Below are positions 48,866 through 58,331 of a DNA stretch of 64,000 nt, piece after piece. Each line of letters opens with the position of its first letter. The stretch's first letter is position 1. The notes below the pieces were generated by a model. That model did no database searches. It worked only from the letters and a program-made list of their open reading frames with translations, and had not been told where the DNA came from. Where the stretch lies: positions 62,001-126,000 of the forward strand of contig NC_013078.1 of the NCBI RefSeq assembly GCF_000142805.1. Reading direction: 5' to 3'. The stretch is from Lachancea thermotolerans CBS 6340. Taxonomy: Eukaryota; Ascomycota; Saccharomycetes; Saccharomycetales; Saccharomycetaceae. The position numbers and the translations under genes are program-made.

Positions 48866-49565
48866 GCTGCGCGAATCTGTGCTGATGCGTGTTTACGCAG
48901 ACATCGAACGCTCAGATCACAAACGCACGGTAAATAGAGGTCTGCCATGCGCTTCATTTCGCAGTGGCCGGGTAACTGCTCATCGCGTGCCAGAAAGGAC
49001 CCTAATCGGCGGCCATTGGCCTCGGATTGCTAGCAAGTGAATTGTCGACTACAAGGTTCATAGTAGTTACAGTGAGCTACAGACTCTGGCTTTCGAGATT
49101 CTCCAAGGCCTCTTCCTTCGTTAGGCTCTCTTTCCAACTAATGTTTTTGATGGCTAACTCGACATTCCACTTAGAAAACACATGAACGTAATTAAAGCGC
49201 ATAAACACAAAAAAAACGGTGAAGAACAATGAAAAAGGTCGCCTGGGCATTGTAATGATGATGTGAATGTCAATACCGCGATATGAGGCTATCCCATTAT
49301 GTGTGCGACTCGAACGGGCGCCTTGCCGCCAAGCACGTGATAATACAACAACAACAGGCTAAGACGGGTGCTGAGACCAAGCCGCAGCTCCAGGGAACGC
49401 AAAGGCCATGATTCAAATGCGAAGCACGCGTAAGATACACGCGACATTGCAACTGCAAGCTTCGCGTTAGCAAGAACATCCGCTGTTAATCGTTCTGAAC
49501 GTCAGAGACGCACGAATAAAACAAGTGGATATATGCTTAACTTCTCTGCCCTTCTTTCGAAATAA
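48866..49565. other. Intergenic region STU2 to tRNA-Ser
   Basis: 700 bases; no gene seen. A CACGTG is present near 49335. Confidence 0.5.
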
Positions 49566-49647
49566 GGCAATTTGGCCGAGTGGTTAAGGCGTAAGATTAG
49601 AAATCTTTTGGGCTCTGCCCGCGCAGGTTCGAATCCTGCAGTTGTCG
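49566..49647 (+). tRNA. tRNA-Ser (anticodon AGA)
   Basis: 82 bases with the long variable arm of tRNA-Ser (GGGCTCTGCCC) and no intron. Acceptor GGCAATT pairs with AGTTGTC-type 3' sequence, anticodon loop TTAGAAA gives AGA, and the B box is GGTTCGAATCC. Nearly identical to S. cerevisiae tRNA-Ser(AGA). A T-rich terminator (TTTCTTTTTT) follows. Confidence 0.95.
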
Positions 49648-50165
49648 TTATTTCTTTTTTGCCGCTCTAAACGGCCCTTTTTTCCCTTTTAGATATATGG
49701 ATTAAGGTGCTCGAGAATAGACTAGGCAAAAGAGGACCAATTGAGCTAATCAAAGCCTATAGAGACATACGTTATCAATTAGTTGGGCTTGTGGGCTTGT
49801 CCGCCTGTATTACACATCTACGATTTTCTTTCTCTTCTACTCACGGCTGCAAGACAGGGCTGATAAATCTCACGAGTCGTAGGATTACTCATTTCCGCAC
49901 ACTGGAACAAGTACTTAAAAATGCTAGAAGCTTGACCGTCCACTGTTGGGCGTCTATTAGCAAGCAGACTCGCTAGACTCTTGTTATTAATTGCTGCGGT
50001 TACCCATGCTAAAAGCTTACTAACCCCGTGCTCTAGAACTTTTTCGCCAGAGTATATAAGAGCCACAGGACTCCAAGGAAGGTGCGGCATTACCTTTGAG
50101 TTTCGCTACCAGAGAACTCGACAAGACTCGCTGCTCACATACACGTACATCACACTTCATTAACA
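49648..50165. other. Intergenic region and thioredoxin promoter
   Basis: 518 bases. It contains the tRNA terminator, a Yap1 element (50017-50023) and a TATA box TATATAAG (50053-50060). No gene seen. Confidence 0.6.
50017..50023 (+). promoter_or_regulatory. Yap1 response element of the thioredoxin gene
   Basis: TTACTAA, the canonical Yap1 site, 143 bases before the thioredoxin ATG. S. cerevisiae TRX2 is a classic Yap1/Skn7 target, so oxidative-stress induction is expected. Confidence 0.65.
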
Positions 50166-50477
50166 ATGGTTGCTCAAATTGGTTCCGCTTCTGAATTCGA
50201 ACAGGCCGTCAAGGTCGACAAGCTGGTTGTTGTCGACTTTTTCGCCACCTGGTGCGGTCCTTGCAAGATGATTGCTCCTATGATCGAAAAGTTCGCCGAG
50301 CAGTACCCAAGTGCCGCCTTCTACAAGCTAGACGTCGACCAGGTCCCTGAGGTCGCCCAGCAGAACGAAGTCTCCGCCATGCCAACCATCCTGCTGTTCA
50401 AGAACGGCCAGGTCATCGACAAGGTTGTTGGCGCCAACCCAGCTGCCATCAAGCAGAAAATCGCTGCCCACGCCTAA
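50166..50477 (+). CDS. TRX2: Cytosolic thioredoxin
   Basis: 103 residues, the same length as S. cerevisiae Trx1/Trx2. The active site WCGPC is at residues 29-33, the buried acid is in VDFFATW, and the cis-proline is in AMPTILLF. It reduces peroxiredoxins, ribonucleotide reductase and PAPS reductase. This single gene sits between orthologues of the TRX1 neighbours (STU2/PDC1) and of the TRX2 neighbour (SER2), so it is the ancestor-like counterpart of both S. cerevisiae genes. The symbol is chosen for the SER2-CIR1 side and the Yap1 site. Confidence 0.96.
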   Translation: MVAQIGSASEFEQAVKVDKLVVVDFFATWCGPCKMIAPMIEKFAEQYPSAAFYKLDVDQVPEVAQQNEVSAMPTILLFKNGQVIDKVVGANPAAIKQKIAAHA

Positions 50478-50540
50478 GCGTCGCTTGGAAGCATCTCGTC
50501 CTGTAATTCTATATACGCGTCTATCGAAATAATATAAGTT

Positions 50541-51476
50541 TCATTTTAGGAGCTCCTGGATCTCACCGTCAGTGTATCCAAAGATGTAGAACGCGTCTTG
50601 CATAGAGCGCGTGTTGAGCTTGGAAGGTGCGGCAGCCTGGACCTTGGGCTTCGCGTTCCAGGCAATTCCGAACCCAGCAACGCCCATCGCAGGCAAGTCG
50701 TTTCCGCCGTCTCCAACCATCACCGTGGCTTCGATTGGCACTCCGTGCTCGCGCGCAAGCTCGATCAACGTCGCAGCCTTGCACTCGCCATCCACAACGT
50801 CCCCGAGGGTGTAGCCGCTCAGCACCTCCTCGCCCGTGCTCGCGTCCGTCTCTGTGGCCAGTACGTTGGCCCGTGCGAAATCCAGTCCCAGCACCTCCTT
50901 CATGTGATTGGCAAATGGCGTAAACCCGCCACTTAAAACAGCGAGCTTACATCCGGTCTTTTGCAAGCCTCGCGTAAGCTCTGGAACACCCTCTGTCACC
51001 CGCAGCTTCGCCTTGATCTCGTCGTACAGTGTAGCTGTTTTGATACCCTTCAGCAGAGCCACGCGCTCCTGCAAGGACTGCTTGAAGTCCAGCTCATTAT
51101 TCATGGCACGCTCTGTGATTTCAGCCACACGGTCCTCGACTTGCGCATACGCAGCAATCAATTCAATGACTTCCTGATAGATCAAGGTCGAGTCCATGTC
51201 GAACACTACGAGACCTTTTTTCTTGCGCCACTCCGAGTTCTTCTGCACAATAACATCCAAAATGCCATTGCCAAGGCTACCCATGGTTTCTTTAATGACA
51301 GCGACATCTTTTTGGGTCCTTAAAAAGAAGTCATAAGCTCTCACAGACAGCGCTTTTTCCTGCTCTAGTTCGACGTCAGAGAGATCATTCAGGAACGCGC
51401 GAAACCCGCTCTTGGTTTGCTCAGAGAGCTCAGAACCATGTGCTATCAGAGTGACTACTATCTCAGCGGAAGACAT
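50541..51476 (-). CDS. SER2: Phosphoserine phosphatase
   Basis: 311 residues (S. cerevisiae Ser2, YGR208C, 309). A HAD-superfamily enzyme for the last step of serine synthesis from 3-phosphoglycerate. The nucleophile motif VVFDMDSTLIYQEVIE, motif II LAVLSGGF and motif III MVGDGGNDLPAM are intact. The N-terminal 85 residues form the less conserved regulatory-like domain. The start is ATG 51476 (MSSAEIVVTLIAHG); the preceding in-frame codon chain begins with TTG. It shares a 195-base divergent promoter with CIR1. Confidence 0.96.
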   Translation of the reverse strand: MSSAEIVVTLIAHGSELSEQTKSGFRAFLNDLSDVELEQEKALSVRAYDFFLRTQKDVAVIKETMGSLGNGILDVIVQKNSEWRKKKGLVVFDMDSTLIYQEVIELIAAYAQVEDRVAEITERAMNNELDFKQSLQERVALLKGIKTATLYDEIKAKLRVTEGVPELTRGLQKTGCKLAVLSGGFTPFANHMKEVLGLDFARANVLATETDASTGEEVLSGYTLGDVVDGECKAATLIELAREHGVPIEATVMVGDGGNDLPAMGVAGFGIAWNAKPKVQAAAPSKLNTRSMQDAFYIFGYTDGEIQELLK

Positions 51477-51671
51477 TTCCAATCTTGCGGGCGTGCTTAT
51501 TTCTGTTCCCAAATGAGCTTCGCTTCATTTAAGATTCATTTTCGATATTGTCAAGAAGTCAATGAAAAAAATGATCAATTTAAGATCGCTATTAGCTTGA
51601 AGGCCTCATCAGCGATATCCGAGCTACCGAGCTATAAGAAGCCCGGCACCAGGTAACATATCACTTTCCCA

Positions 51672-52448
51672 ATGAGCAAGTCACTTCGTATTCTGGTTCC
51701 CGTCAAGCGGGTTATTGACTATGCTATTAAACCCAGAATCAACAAGGCTGGAACAGGAGTTGAGAAAACGGGTGTTAAGTTCAGTATGAACCCGTTCGAT
51801 GACATTGCCGTCGAAGAGGCAGTGCGCATTAGAGAAAAGCACAAGAAGCTCGTGGAAAACATCCACGCGGTTTCCATTGGCCCTTTGAAGGCTCAAGACA
51901 TTCTGAGAACTGCATTGGCCAAGGGTGCCGACACTTGTAGTCACGTCGACGTCAAAGAAGCCGAGCTAGAGCCTCTGGCAGTTGCAAAAATCCTAAAAGA
52001 GATGGTAGCAAAGCAGAATGCGAACTTGGTCATTCTAGGCAAGCAAAGTATTGACGACGATTGCAATAACACAGGTCAGATGTTGGCAGGACTACTGAAC
52101 TGGCCACAGGCCACATTCGCCGCCAAAGTTGAAATAGACGAGGCTAATATGACCGCCAGAGTGACCCGTGAGATTGACGGTGGTGAGGAGACCGTAAGTG
52201 CTCCACTGCCGCTAGTAGTCACCACTGACCTACGTCTAAACCAACCACGTTATGCTACACTTCCTAACCTGATGAAGGCCAAGAAGAAGCCTTTGGAAAA
52301 GCTATCTCTATCTGATTTTAGCAAGGTGGACGCTGAGCCTAGACTCAAGGTCATGAAGGTTGAAGAGCCTCCCACGCGTTCTGCGGGCATCAAGGTCGGC
52401 TCGGTGGACGAACTGATCGAAAAATTGAAAGAAGTGAAGGCTATCTAA
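51672..52448 (+). CDS. CIR1: Mitochondrial electron transfer flavoprotein beta subunit
   Basis: 258 residues (S. cerevisiae Cir1, YGR207C, 261). ETF-beta features are ILVPVKRVIDYAIKPRI at the start, NPFDDIAVEEAVR, ILGKQSIDDDCNNTGQMLAGLL (AMP/FAD region) and LPLVVTTDLRLNQPRYATLPNLMKAKKKP, the recognition-loop signature. It pairs with the alpha subunit Aim45 and passes electrons to Cir2 in the mitochondrial matrix. No long presequence is seen, as is usual for ETF-beta. It converges on MVB12. Confidence 0.95.
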   Translation: MSKSLRILVPVKRVIDYAIKPRINKAGTGVEKTGVKFSMNPFDDIAVEEAVRIREKHKKLVENIHAVSIGPLKAQDILRTALAKGADTCSHVDVKEAELEPLAVAKILKEMVAKQNANLVILGKQSIDDDCNNTGQMLAGLLNWPQATFAAKVEIDEANMTARVTREIDGGEETVSAPLPLVVTTDLRLNQPRYATLPNLMKAKKKPLEKLSLSDFSKVDAEPRLKVMKVEEPPTRSAGIKVGSVDELIEKLKEVKAI

Positions 52449-52502
52449 ATACATACGCACGGACATAGCATCCTTCCAGGATACAAATACGTTGGGTGGT
52501 TC

Positions 52503-52817
52503 TCATACGGAGTTTTCTTTCACCTGCCTTCTAGACGGCGAGAGTACCGCGCAATCTGTGATACCAGGGGGCTGTTTCGAGAGGCAGTTCTCGGCGTACC
52601 ATGTGTCGAAGCGTTTGCCTCTATCCTTTCGTTGCTTAATCGCCTGCGATATCTGACTGCACTCTTCAATCCACGCCTCTAGGTGTTGTTTTGCTGGTGT
52701 TGTTTCTGGCAGTGCCAGGGGTGGTAGATCAAGCTTGCGCTGTGCCTGCGGCAGCAAATCGGCATGCGCGTTCCGCAGAGGTATTTGATGTAGCACGTCT
52801 TCAGCTGATAATCCCAT
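52503..52817 (-). CDS. MVB12: ESCRT-I subunit Mvb12
   Basis: 104 residues (S. cerevisiae Mvb12, YGR206W, 101). Weak overall but clear matches: the start MGLSAEDVLHQIPL, WIEECSQI near the middle, KRFDTWYAENCLSKQPPGI and the end LSPSRRQ, all at the positions seen in S. cerevisiae. It stabilises the ESCRT-I heterotetramer at endosomes for sorting ubiquitylated cargo into multivesicular bodies. Synteny with CIR1 confirms the call. Confidence 0.88.
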   Translation of the reverse strand: MGLSAEDVLHQIPLRNAHADLLPQAQRKLDLPPLALPETTPAKQHLEAWIEECSQISQAIKQRKDRGKRFDTWYAENCLSKQPPGITDCAVLSPSRRQVKENSV

Positions 52818-53100
52818 TTCTATGCGACTTGCGAGCTCCTGCGCGTTTTATTGCCCGGCTCAAGGGTGTCTAAACTTGACAAAAATTGGAGGGCACTAAG
52901 GTTCTGAAGTCAAAAAGTGTCAATGAGCATGCACAGGAAGATTCCGCAAGCCGACTAACACAGGAATAGTGCTCTTTCCTTCATCGCTGGGTTGAATTCA
53001 GATCGTAGAAGTCCAAAACCCTGCTTGTAGCCAGATTCACGTGACACCGTCACTCTTTATAATCTGTCAATAGCCTGATGTCAGGGCCTTTGTCCTTACA

Positions 53101-53676
53101 ATGTCTTCCATAAATCAAGTTAAAGCATATTTGCATAGCTTTCAAATGCTCAACACAACTCCCATTAACATCGAAAAGTGGCTTCAGGAGAACGGCCATC
53201 TGCTGCAACCTCCTGTGAACAACTTCTGCCTTCACAGAGGTGGATTTACCGTCATGATTGTCGGCGGACCAAACGAGCGTACGGATTATCATGTGAACCC
53301 TACCCCAGAATGGTTTCACCAGAAAAAGGGATTTATGACCTTGCGGGTGGTGGACGAAACTCTACAAGGAAACGAGAGATTTAAAGACGTAACCATCGAG
53401 GAGGGTGACTCTTTTTTGCTTCCTGCAAATGTCCCACACAACCCTGTGAGATATGCTAACACGGTTGGCATCGTAGTCGAACAGGACAGACCCGAGGGTC
53501 AACACGATATGTTGAGATGGTATTGTTCGAACTGCCGCGAAGTTGTGTGTCAGTTTGACTTTCAGATGCTTGACTTGGGCACCCAGGTGAAAGAGGGAAT
53601 TCAGAAATTCGACAGTGACAAAGAATACCGCATCTGCAAGAAGTGTGGCACTGAGAACTTCTCCAGTCCCCAGTAA
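53101..53676 (+). CDS. BNA1: 3-hydroxyanthranilate 3,4-dioxygenase
   Basis: 191 residues (S. cerevisiae Bna1, YJR025C, 177). A cupin enzyme in de novo NAD synthesis from tryptophan; it opens 3-hydroxyanthranilate with an iron centre. Conserved are [21 protein letters not shown]-type sequence, the iron ligands in [13 protein letters not shown] and PHNPVR, and the C-terminal rubredoxin-like metal site CSNC...CKKC (about residues 141 and 177). It lies beside MDE1, on the same strand, as in S. cerevisiae. Confidence 0.95.
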   Translation: MSSINQVKAYLHSFQMLNTTPINIEKWLQENGHLLQPPVNNFCLHRGGFTVMIVGGPNERTDYHVNPTPEWFHQKKGFMTLRVVDETLQGNERFKDVTIEEGDSFLLPANVPHNPVRYANTVGIVVEQDRPEGQHDMLRWYCSNCREVVCQFDFQMLDLGTQVKEGIQKFDSDKEYRICKKCGTENFSSPQ

Positions 53677-53943
53677 CTGAGCCACCTAGAGGGAATGCTG
53701 CGACTGTCATTATGTAAATAGTTTCATTCCCGGTTTTCCGGACGCTCTTCTATCGCACCCTACTTGGCTCTGCGCGTGATCACAACGAAAGGAGGCGAGG
53801 CTGCCTTCATGAGTGCTCGGGCGGGCACCATCGGCGCTTATTAGATATCAAAGCTCGCTTCATCCGCGCATGCAACGACAACGTTCATCGTCTTCGACCG
53901 GGCATCTGGAGTCACGTGTCAAAGAATACTCTGATCAAATAAC

Positions 53944-54777
53944 ATGGTAAATGCCGAAAAACTATATGCATTGATCTCAGTCACCTGCAGCCGACAAGTG
54001 ACAATGGCATCATGCTTTTGCAATAAAGTGGACGTGACAGAGGGTACGCATGGTACGAGCTCCTCAGATGATGCACTAGTTTCATCCCAGGACCCACGCC
54101 ATCCCGCGAACCTGATCTGCACGCTGTGCAAGATGTTCTACTACAACAACTGGGTCACGGGCACAGGCGGAGGGATCTCAATTAAGCACTCCAAGACAGG
54201 TCACATCTACATCGCACCATCTGGCGTCCAGAAGGAACAGCTAAAGCCAGCAGACATGTTTGTGATGGACCCTGCAAGCGGTTCATATTTGCGCACCCCA
54301 CAACTATACAAGCCTAGCGCTTGCACGCCACTCTTCATGTCGTGCTACAAACAGCGCGACGCGGGCGCTGTGATCCACACGCATTCCCAGCACGCCGTCA
54401 TGTGCTCTCTGATCTTTGATAAGGAGCTTCGTATCGCCAATATTGAGCAGATCAAAGCGATCCCGAGCGGCAAGAAAGACGCCAAAACAGGCAAGGACAT
54501 CAATTTGTCGTTTTTCGACACGCTCGTGATTCCCATTATCGACAATACAGCGCACGAGGAGGACCTAACCGAGGGTCTGCAGGAGGCTCTCCAGAAATAC
54601 CCCAACACGACCGCAGTCATCGTGAGAAGACACGGTATTTACGTGTGGGGCCCTAGCGTCGACAAAGCCAAAGTGTACAACGAGGCTATCGACTATTTGA
54701 TGGAGGTGGCTTGGAAGATGCACCAGCTGGGCATTCCGCCCGACTGTGGCATTGGAGAAGAGAAAAAGTATTTGTAA
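53944..54777 (+). CDS. MDE1: 5'-methylthioribulose-1-phosphate dehydratase
   Basis: 277 residues from this ATG. A second in-frame ATG at 54004 would give 257, closer to S. cerevisiae Mde1 (YJR024C, 244); homology begins only at about residue 47 ([17 protein letters not shown]), so the start is uncertain. Class II aldolase fold with zinc ligands in IHTHSQHAV and RRHGIYVWG and the substrate loop GTGGGISIK. It acts in the cytosolic methionine salvage pathway. It ends 14 bases before the LSM8 stop on the other strand. Confidence 0.93.
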   Translation: MVNAEKLYALISVTCSRQVTMASCFCNKVDVTEGTHGTSSSDDALVSSQDPRHPANLICTLCKMFYYNNWVTGTGGGISIKHSKTGHIYIAPSGVQKEQLKPADMFVMDPASGSYLRTPQLYKPSACTPLFMSCYKQRDAGAVIHTHSQHAVMCSLIFDKELRIANIEQIKAIPSGKKDAKTGKDINLSFFDTLVIPIIDNTAHEEDLTEGLQEALQKYPNTTAVIVRRHGIYVWGPSVDKAKVYNEAIDYLMEVAWKMHQLGIPPDCGIGEEKKYL

Positions 54778-54791
54778 TGTACATAATGTGG

Positions 54792-55124
54792 CTATTTACC
54801 GGCTTTCATTCCCCAGACACGCTGCCAGATCAGGTGTTCGTCAGGTACTATATTCTTGGTGTCCTTGAGTTGGGCGCTGACGGATTCGGCGCCGAAATCA
54901 GGCTGAGGAGAAGACTCCTCTTCTAGCAGACCGCAACAAACTACTTGGTTCCCTCGCACGAGGTAAGAGCTAGCTACTACGTCTCCAGAAACCCGGTCTC
55001 GCACGTCTGAGAGCAGAAGGTTTGTGCTTTTGTCAAACCCTTCTAGCATCGCTTTAACGCACTGGCCATCGGTCGTGACAACCACAATGCGCTTGTTGAG
55101 GAAATCCTTCAACAACGGCGACAT
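54792..55124 (-). CDS. LSM8: U6 snRNA-associated Sm-like protein Lsm8
   Basis: 110 residues (S. cerevisiae Lsm8, YJR022W, 109). Sm1 motif in LKDFLNKRIVVVTTDGQCVKA and GFDKSTNLLLSDV; Sm2 in YLVRGNQVVCCGLL. The C-terminal LKDTKNIVPDEHLIWQRV matches LKDTKN..NEHVIWEKV. Lsm8 defines the nuclear Lsm2-8 ring on U6 snRNA. The start is ATG 55124 (MSPLLKDFL); upstream in-frame residues reach only a GTG or TTG-type codon. Confidence 0.95.
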   Translation of the reverse strand: MSPLLKDFLNKRIVVVTTDGQCVKAMLEGFDKSTNLLLSDVRDRVSGDVVASSYLVRGNQVVCCGLLEEESSPQPDFGAESVSAQLKDTKNIVPDEHLIWQRVWGMKAGK

Positions 55125-55322
55125 ATATACGCTGTGGCTTGCTGCGATATCTCGACGACCAACTGAGATGGACCAGCACAACCGTATCTTTTATAGTACG
55201 AAATCCTTATTATACCATTTCGTACGCAATGCTATCAACAGCATCGCCGAAGTGATCAAATTCTGCTTCGTCCCAATAAATAAGCGCCCAGCCAAATACA
55301 GCTGCGACGTGTGACTATTAGT

Positions 55323-56162
55323 ATGGCCGAAAGCGAAGCCAGTACAGACTGCTCCTCCCCAAGGCAGTACACGGAAGAGGAGACCGACCAACAACTACTA
55401 CAATGGGCTGGGAGACTTGAACTTGAGTCGATCGACTTGCGGGAAAAGTCGTCCGACCTCCTGAGAGCTCTAGAGGCAAATTCACGCAAGCTGCAGGATT
55501 CCTATGAAAAGATCAATACCGCCTCTGGCTGGCTCAAAAATGCAAAAGGTAAGCTGAATTACGATACCCCAGAGCTGCGCGCTACTGTCATACTAACCCT
55601 CATATAAGAGGTTCGCGGCCAGCTCACGAAAGTGGAAGCCGCGCAGAAAGATAACGTGGCGAAGGTCATGGCCCTCGAGAAGCGCGTTGATGAAACCGGA
55701 ACACAGACACGTTTGAGCGTGGAAACACACAGTGCTGAGCTCGTCAAGACAGTAGAGACCGCCCGAGACCTGGTTTTGAACTTAGGCCGGCAGAACGAGA
55801 ACATGCTGGCAATCATGCAATCTTTGTCCAATGAGACGCAGCTGGTTGTACAGAGGCAGGTAGGACTCGAGCAGCAAGTGCGGCAGCTTCGAGAAGGGCT
55901 GATCACGTGGAAAGAGGAGCTTTCAGATCACGTGACAGATACCGTTAGAAGTGCCATCGAAGCTGCGACCTCGATGTCTTCAGTAGTACGGAACCACAAG
56001 CATACGCAGCACGTCGACATGCGTGTGACAAAGCCTGTGTCGCCTGTTTCCTCGCGCGAACATACGCGGAAACTGCGCACTCAGACTTCAACTGCGATGC
56101 GCTGGATTATTCCATGGGAGGAAATCACCGAAAACGAAACTCTGCTCTCGTCCGAGCTGTGA
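55323..56162 (+). CDS. REC107: Meiotic recombination initiation protein Mer2, two exons
   Basis: Exon 1 is 55323-55548, the intron is 55549-55608, exon 2 is 55609-56162; 259 residues after splicing. Exon 1 carries EETDQQLLQWAGRLELESIDL, close to S. cerevisiae Rec107/Mer2 (YJR021C). A coiled coil fills residues 20 to about 190. The donor is AAAG/GTAAGC, the branch is a perfect TACTAAC (55590-55596) and the acceptor is ATAAG. The exon junction makes a GAG codon. Unspliced RNA reads into a TAA at the intron end. Mer2 is needed for meiotic double-strand breaks. The S. cerevisiae gene also has an intron with a weak donor, spliced only in meiosis with Mer1. Confidence 0.88.
55549..55608 (+). other. 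REC107: Predicted intron of REC107/MER2
   Basis: 60 bases, phase 1, donor GTAAGC (off the yeast GTATGT consensus), branch TACTAAC, 12 bases to the acceptor AAG. Frame and homology on both sides agree. Confidence 0.85.
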
Positions 56163-56237
56163 AGACATTTTACGTTGGTTTAATAAATATCTGAAGGGTC
56201 ATGGCCGAGTTTTCCGAGATTCTCCAAGTCAGCTGCT

Positions 56238-57137
56238 TCATGCGGCTCGCGTTTTCTCTTCAACGCCCGTGACTGTTCTGTCGGCGTCAATGTGCACTAC
56301 CAGAGCTGCCTCAGTGCCCAAGCTGCCGTGCTCCATGAGGGACCGGTAATACAGCTCGTAACAGGGCATGTACCTCAGCACAAACGCCTTGACTTGCTCC
56401 TCATTCATTCCGCTACCGTATTTCGCAATCATCTGCGCCTCCTGTTGCTGCCTCCAGCGGTAAATGTTGGCCACGTCGGCCGCGATCACAACGCCCACCG
56501 ACCGAAATGTTGGGTTGTTCCAAAGAGCACGTGCGTAAGCTCCTAGACCCGAATCTACTTGGAGCAGATGCTGCAGTTCGTGCGTCCGTAGCAGTTTTCC
56601 CCGCGGCGAGGACACCTCGGACCGCATTTGTTCCAGCGTCTTCTCGCCGACGGCCTCAAACCCCAGGAACCAGCCCTCCACGATCACCACGTCTACGGGC
56701 AGTGCTACCTCGTCCGCGCTGGCAGACCTGTCGCCCTCCCCGCCGAAGAGCGATTTGTCGTACACGGGCACATGCACAGAACCTTTATTTTCATGCAAAC
56801 GCTGCATGAAACTGTCAAGAAGACGCATGTCGTGCGTGCCCGGGAGGCCCCGCCCTTGTTGAAGGCCATTGCCCGAGTTGTTGTTCGACACTTTCTGCTG
56901 GTCAGCATGTGTGAGGTAAAAGTCGTCGATTGAGACGCAGAGGCATTTCAGCTCCGGCCTCAGTTCATGCAGCTTTTGTTTTATGGCGTGCGTGGAAGTC
57001 GTCTTGCCGGAGCCTTGAGGACCGGAGATAAGGACCAAAAATGGGGATCGGTCATCCCCCTCTTTTCCCTCGGGCTTGCTGTCATAATGGGTCAGTACGA
57101 AATGTGTGGATTCGTCCACGAGCGTTCTCTTGGTCAT
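56238..57137 (-). CDS. TDA10: ATP-binding kinase-like protein (glycerate kinase family)
   Basis: 299 residues (S. cerevisiae Tda10, YGR205W, 290). The P-loop is GPQGSGKTT, followed by CVSIDDFYLTHADQ, a GLPGTHDMRLLDS segment, VPVYDKSLFGGEGDR and VVIVEGWFLGFE, a set typical of the eukaryotic P-loop glycerate/uridine kinase-like family. The substrate of the yeast protein is not firmly known. It shares a 174-base divergent promoter with TES1 and converges on MER2. Confidence 0.93.
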   Translation of the reverse strand: MTKRTLVDESTHFVLTHYDSKPEGKEGDDRSPFLVLISGPQGSGKTTSTHAIKQKLHELRPELKCLCVSIDDFYLTHADQQKVSNNNSGNGLQQGRGLPGTHDMRLLDSFMQRLHENKGSVHVPVYDKSLFGGEGDRSASADEVALPVDVVIVEGWFLGFEAVGEKTLEQMRSEVSSPRGKLLRTHELQHLLQVDSGLGAYARALWNNPTFRSVGVVIAADVANIYRWRQQQEAQMIAKYGSGMNEEQVKAFVLRYMPCYELYYRSLMEHGSLGTEAALVVHIDADRTVTGVEEKTRAA

Positions 57138-57311
57138 TAAGGGCGAGCAGAGGAAAAAAATATATTTATAAGGCGAAAAAGCAGGCTGCGCCGATTGGAG
57201 AGTTAAGTGTCTCTAAAAGGTCAAAAACAGTGGAGCTTGAAGACTAAGATTCCGCTACAGTCAGGAACACCGCACGACGTCCACACTTTTTTTTCGCCCC
57301 TATTCCAAAAG

Positions 57312-58331
57312 ATGAGCTCGTTAAAAACGCTTTTGAGACTAACCCGAATTTCGGAAACTAAGTTCGTTAGTCCCGCAGCCGCGCCGCCTCCGGGAGGCAG
57401 CGGTGTTTTTGGTGGTACGCTTGTAGCGCAGTCGCTGTGGGCCGCTATCCAGACCTCCGGGCAGGCGTTCGAGCCCAGCTCTCTGCACTGTTATTTCATC
57501 GTCAGAGGTGATACAAGTGTGCGCATCACATACAATGTGGAGGTTCTGCGCCAGGGCACCAACTTCGTGCACCGCCAGGTGCGGGCGTACCAGCTCGACA
57601 AGCTTATATTTGTGGCGAGCGTGTTGCTGCATAAGACCTCAGCGTTCGAGGGCCCCGAGGATGACAGATCGCGTGCACGCGACGTGAGGCACGTGACAAA
57701 GGCTGACGGCTTGTACCCGCTCGAGGACACTGTCCCTGCGGATGACCTGTTCCGCAGCCAGGTGCTCGAGAATATAGATAGGTACTCGCGGCTCGACCGC
57801 GCGTGGTCCGACCCGCAGTTTACACACCCATTTTTGGAGAGGTTTACGTCGGGGCCTGTCGAGTACCGATTCCCACGTGACGTCTTCAACTCTGGCGCGT
57901 ACCATGAGGGGCCAGCTGAGGACCACCTGGATCACCTCGACTACTACCAGCGTGTGAGAGAACCCCTAGAAGGCAGCGAGGCCCCTGAGGACTCGCTGTC
58001 TTCATCAGAGCTCAGCGATCCAAGATTCAATTATGTTGCGTTCGCATACTTGTCGGATGCGTATTTGCTACTAATGCTGCCCTACTTTCACCAGCTTCCG
58101 CTCTATTGCTCCCGTTTCAGCGTGTCGCTAGATCACACTATCCATTTCCACCAGCGCCCTCCAGTTTACGACTGGATGGCGCTCCGAGTGACTAACCCTC
58201 GCTCCAGACGCGGCAAACATTTAGTGAATGGTGACTACTTTAACGCTGCCAGCAAGTCCCTGATAGCATCTGTCCGCCAGGAAGGGCTTGTTGTCTACGA
58301 CAGTCCCTCCGGCATCCGGGCGCGCTTTTAG
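57312..58331 (+). CDS. TES1: Peroxisomal acyl-CoA thioesterase
   Basis: 339 residues (S. cerevisiae Tes1, YJR019C, 349). Double hotdog thioesterase: GVFGGTLVAQSLWAA and LHCYFIVRGDTSVRITYNVE in the first half, SDAYLLLMLPYF and SLDHTIHFH in the second, the latter with the catalytic Asp-His region. It hydrolyses acyl-CoA in peroxisomes during fatty acid oxidation. The C-terminus is ...RARF; ARF resembles the weak PTS1 AKF of the S. cerevisiae protein. The start is ATG 57312 (MSSLKTLLRLTR); the earlier in-frame stretch is promoter. Confidence 0.94.
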   Translation: MSSLKTLLRLTRISETKFVSPAAAPPPGGSGVFGGTLVAQSLWAAIQTSGQAFEPSSLHCYFIVRGDTSVRITYNVEVLRQGTNFVHRQVRAYQLDKLIFVASVLLHKTSAFEGPEDDRSRARDVRHVTKADGLYPLEDTVPADDLFRSQVLENIDRYSRLDRAWSDPQFTHPFLERFTSGPVEYRFPRDVFNSGAYHEGPAEDHLDHLDYYQRVREPLEGSEAPEDSLSSSELSDPRFNYVAFAYLSDAYLLLMLPYFHQLPLYCSRFSVSLDHTIHFHQRPPVYDWMALRVTNPRSRRGKHLVNGDYFNAASKSLIASVRQEGLVVYDSPSGIRARF

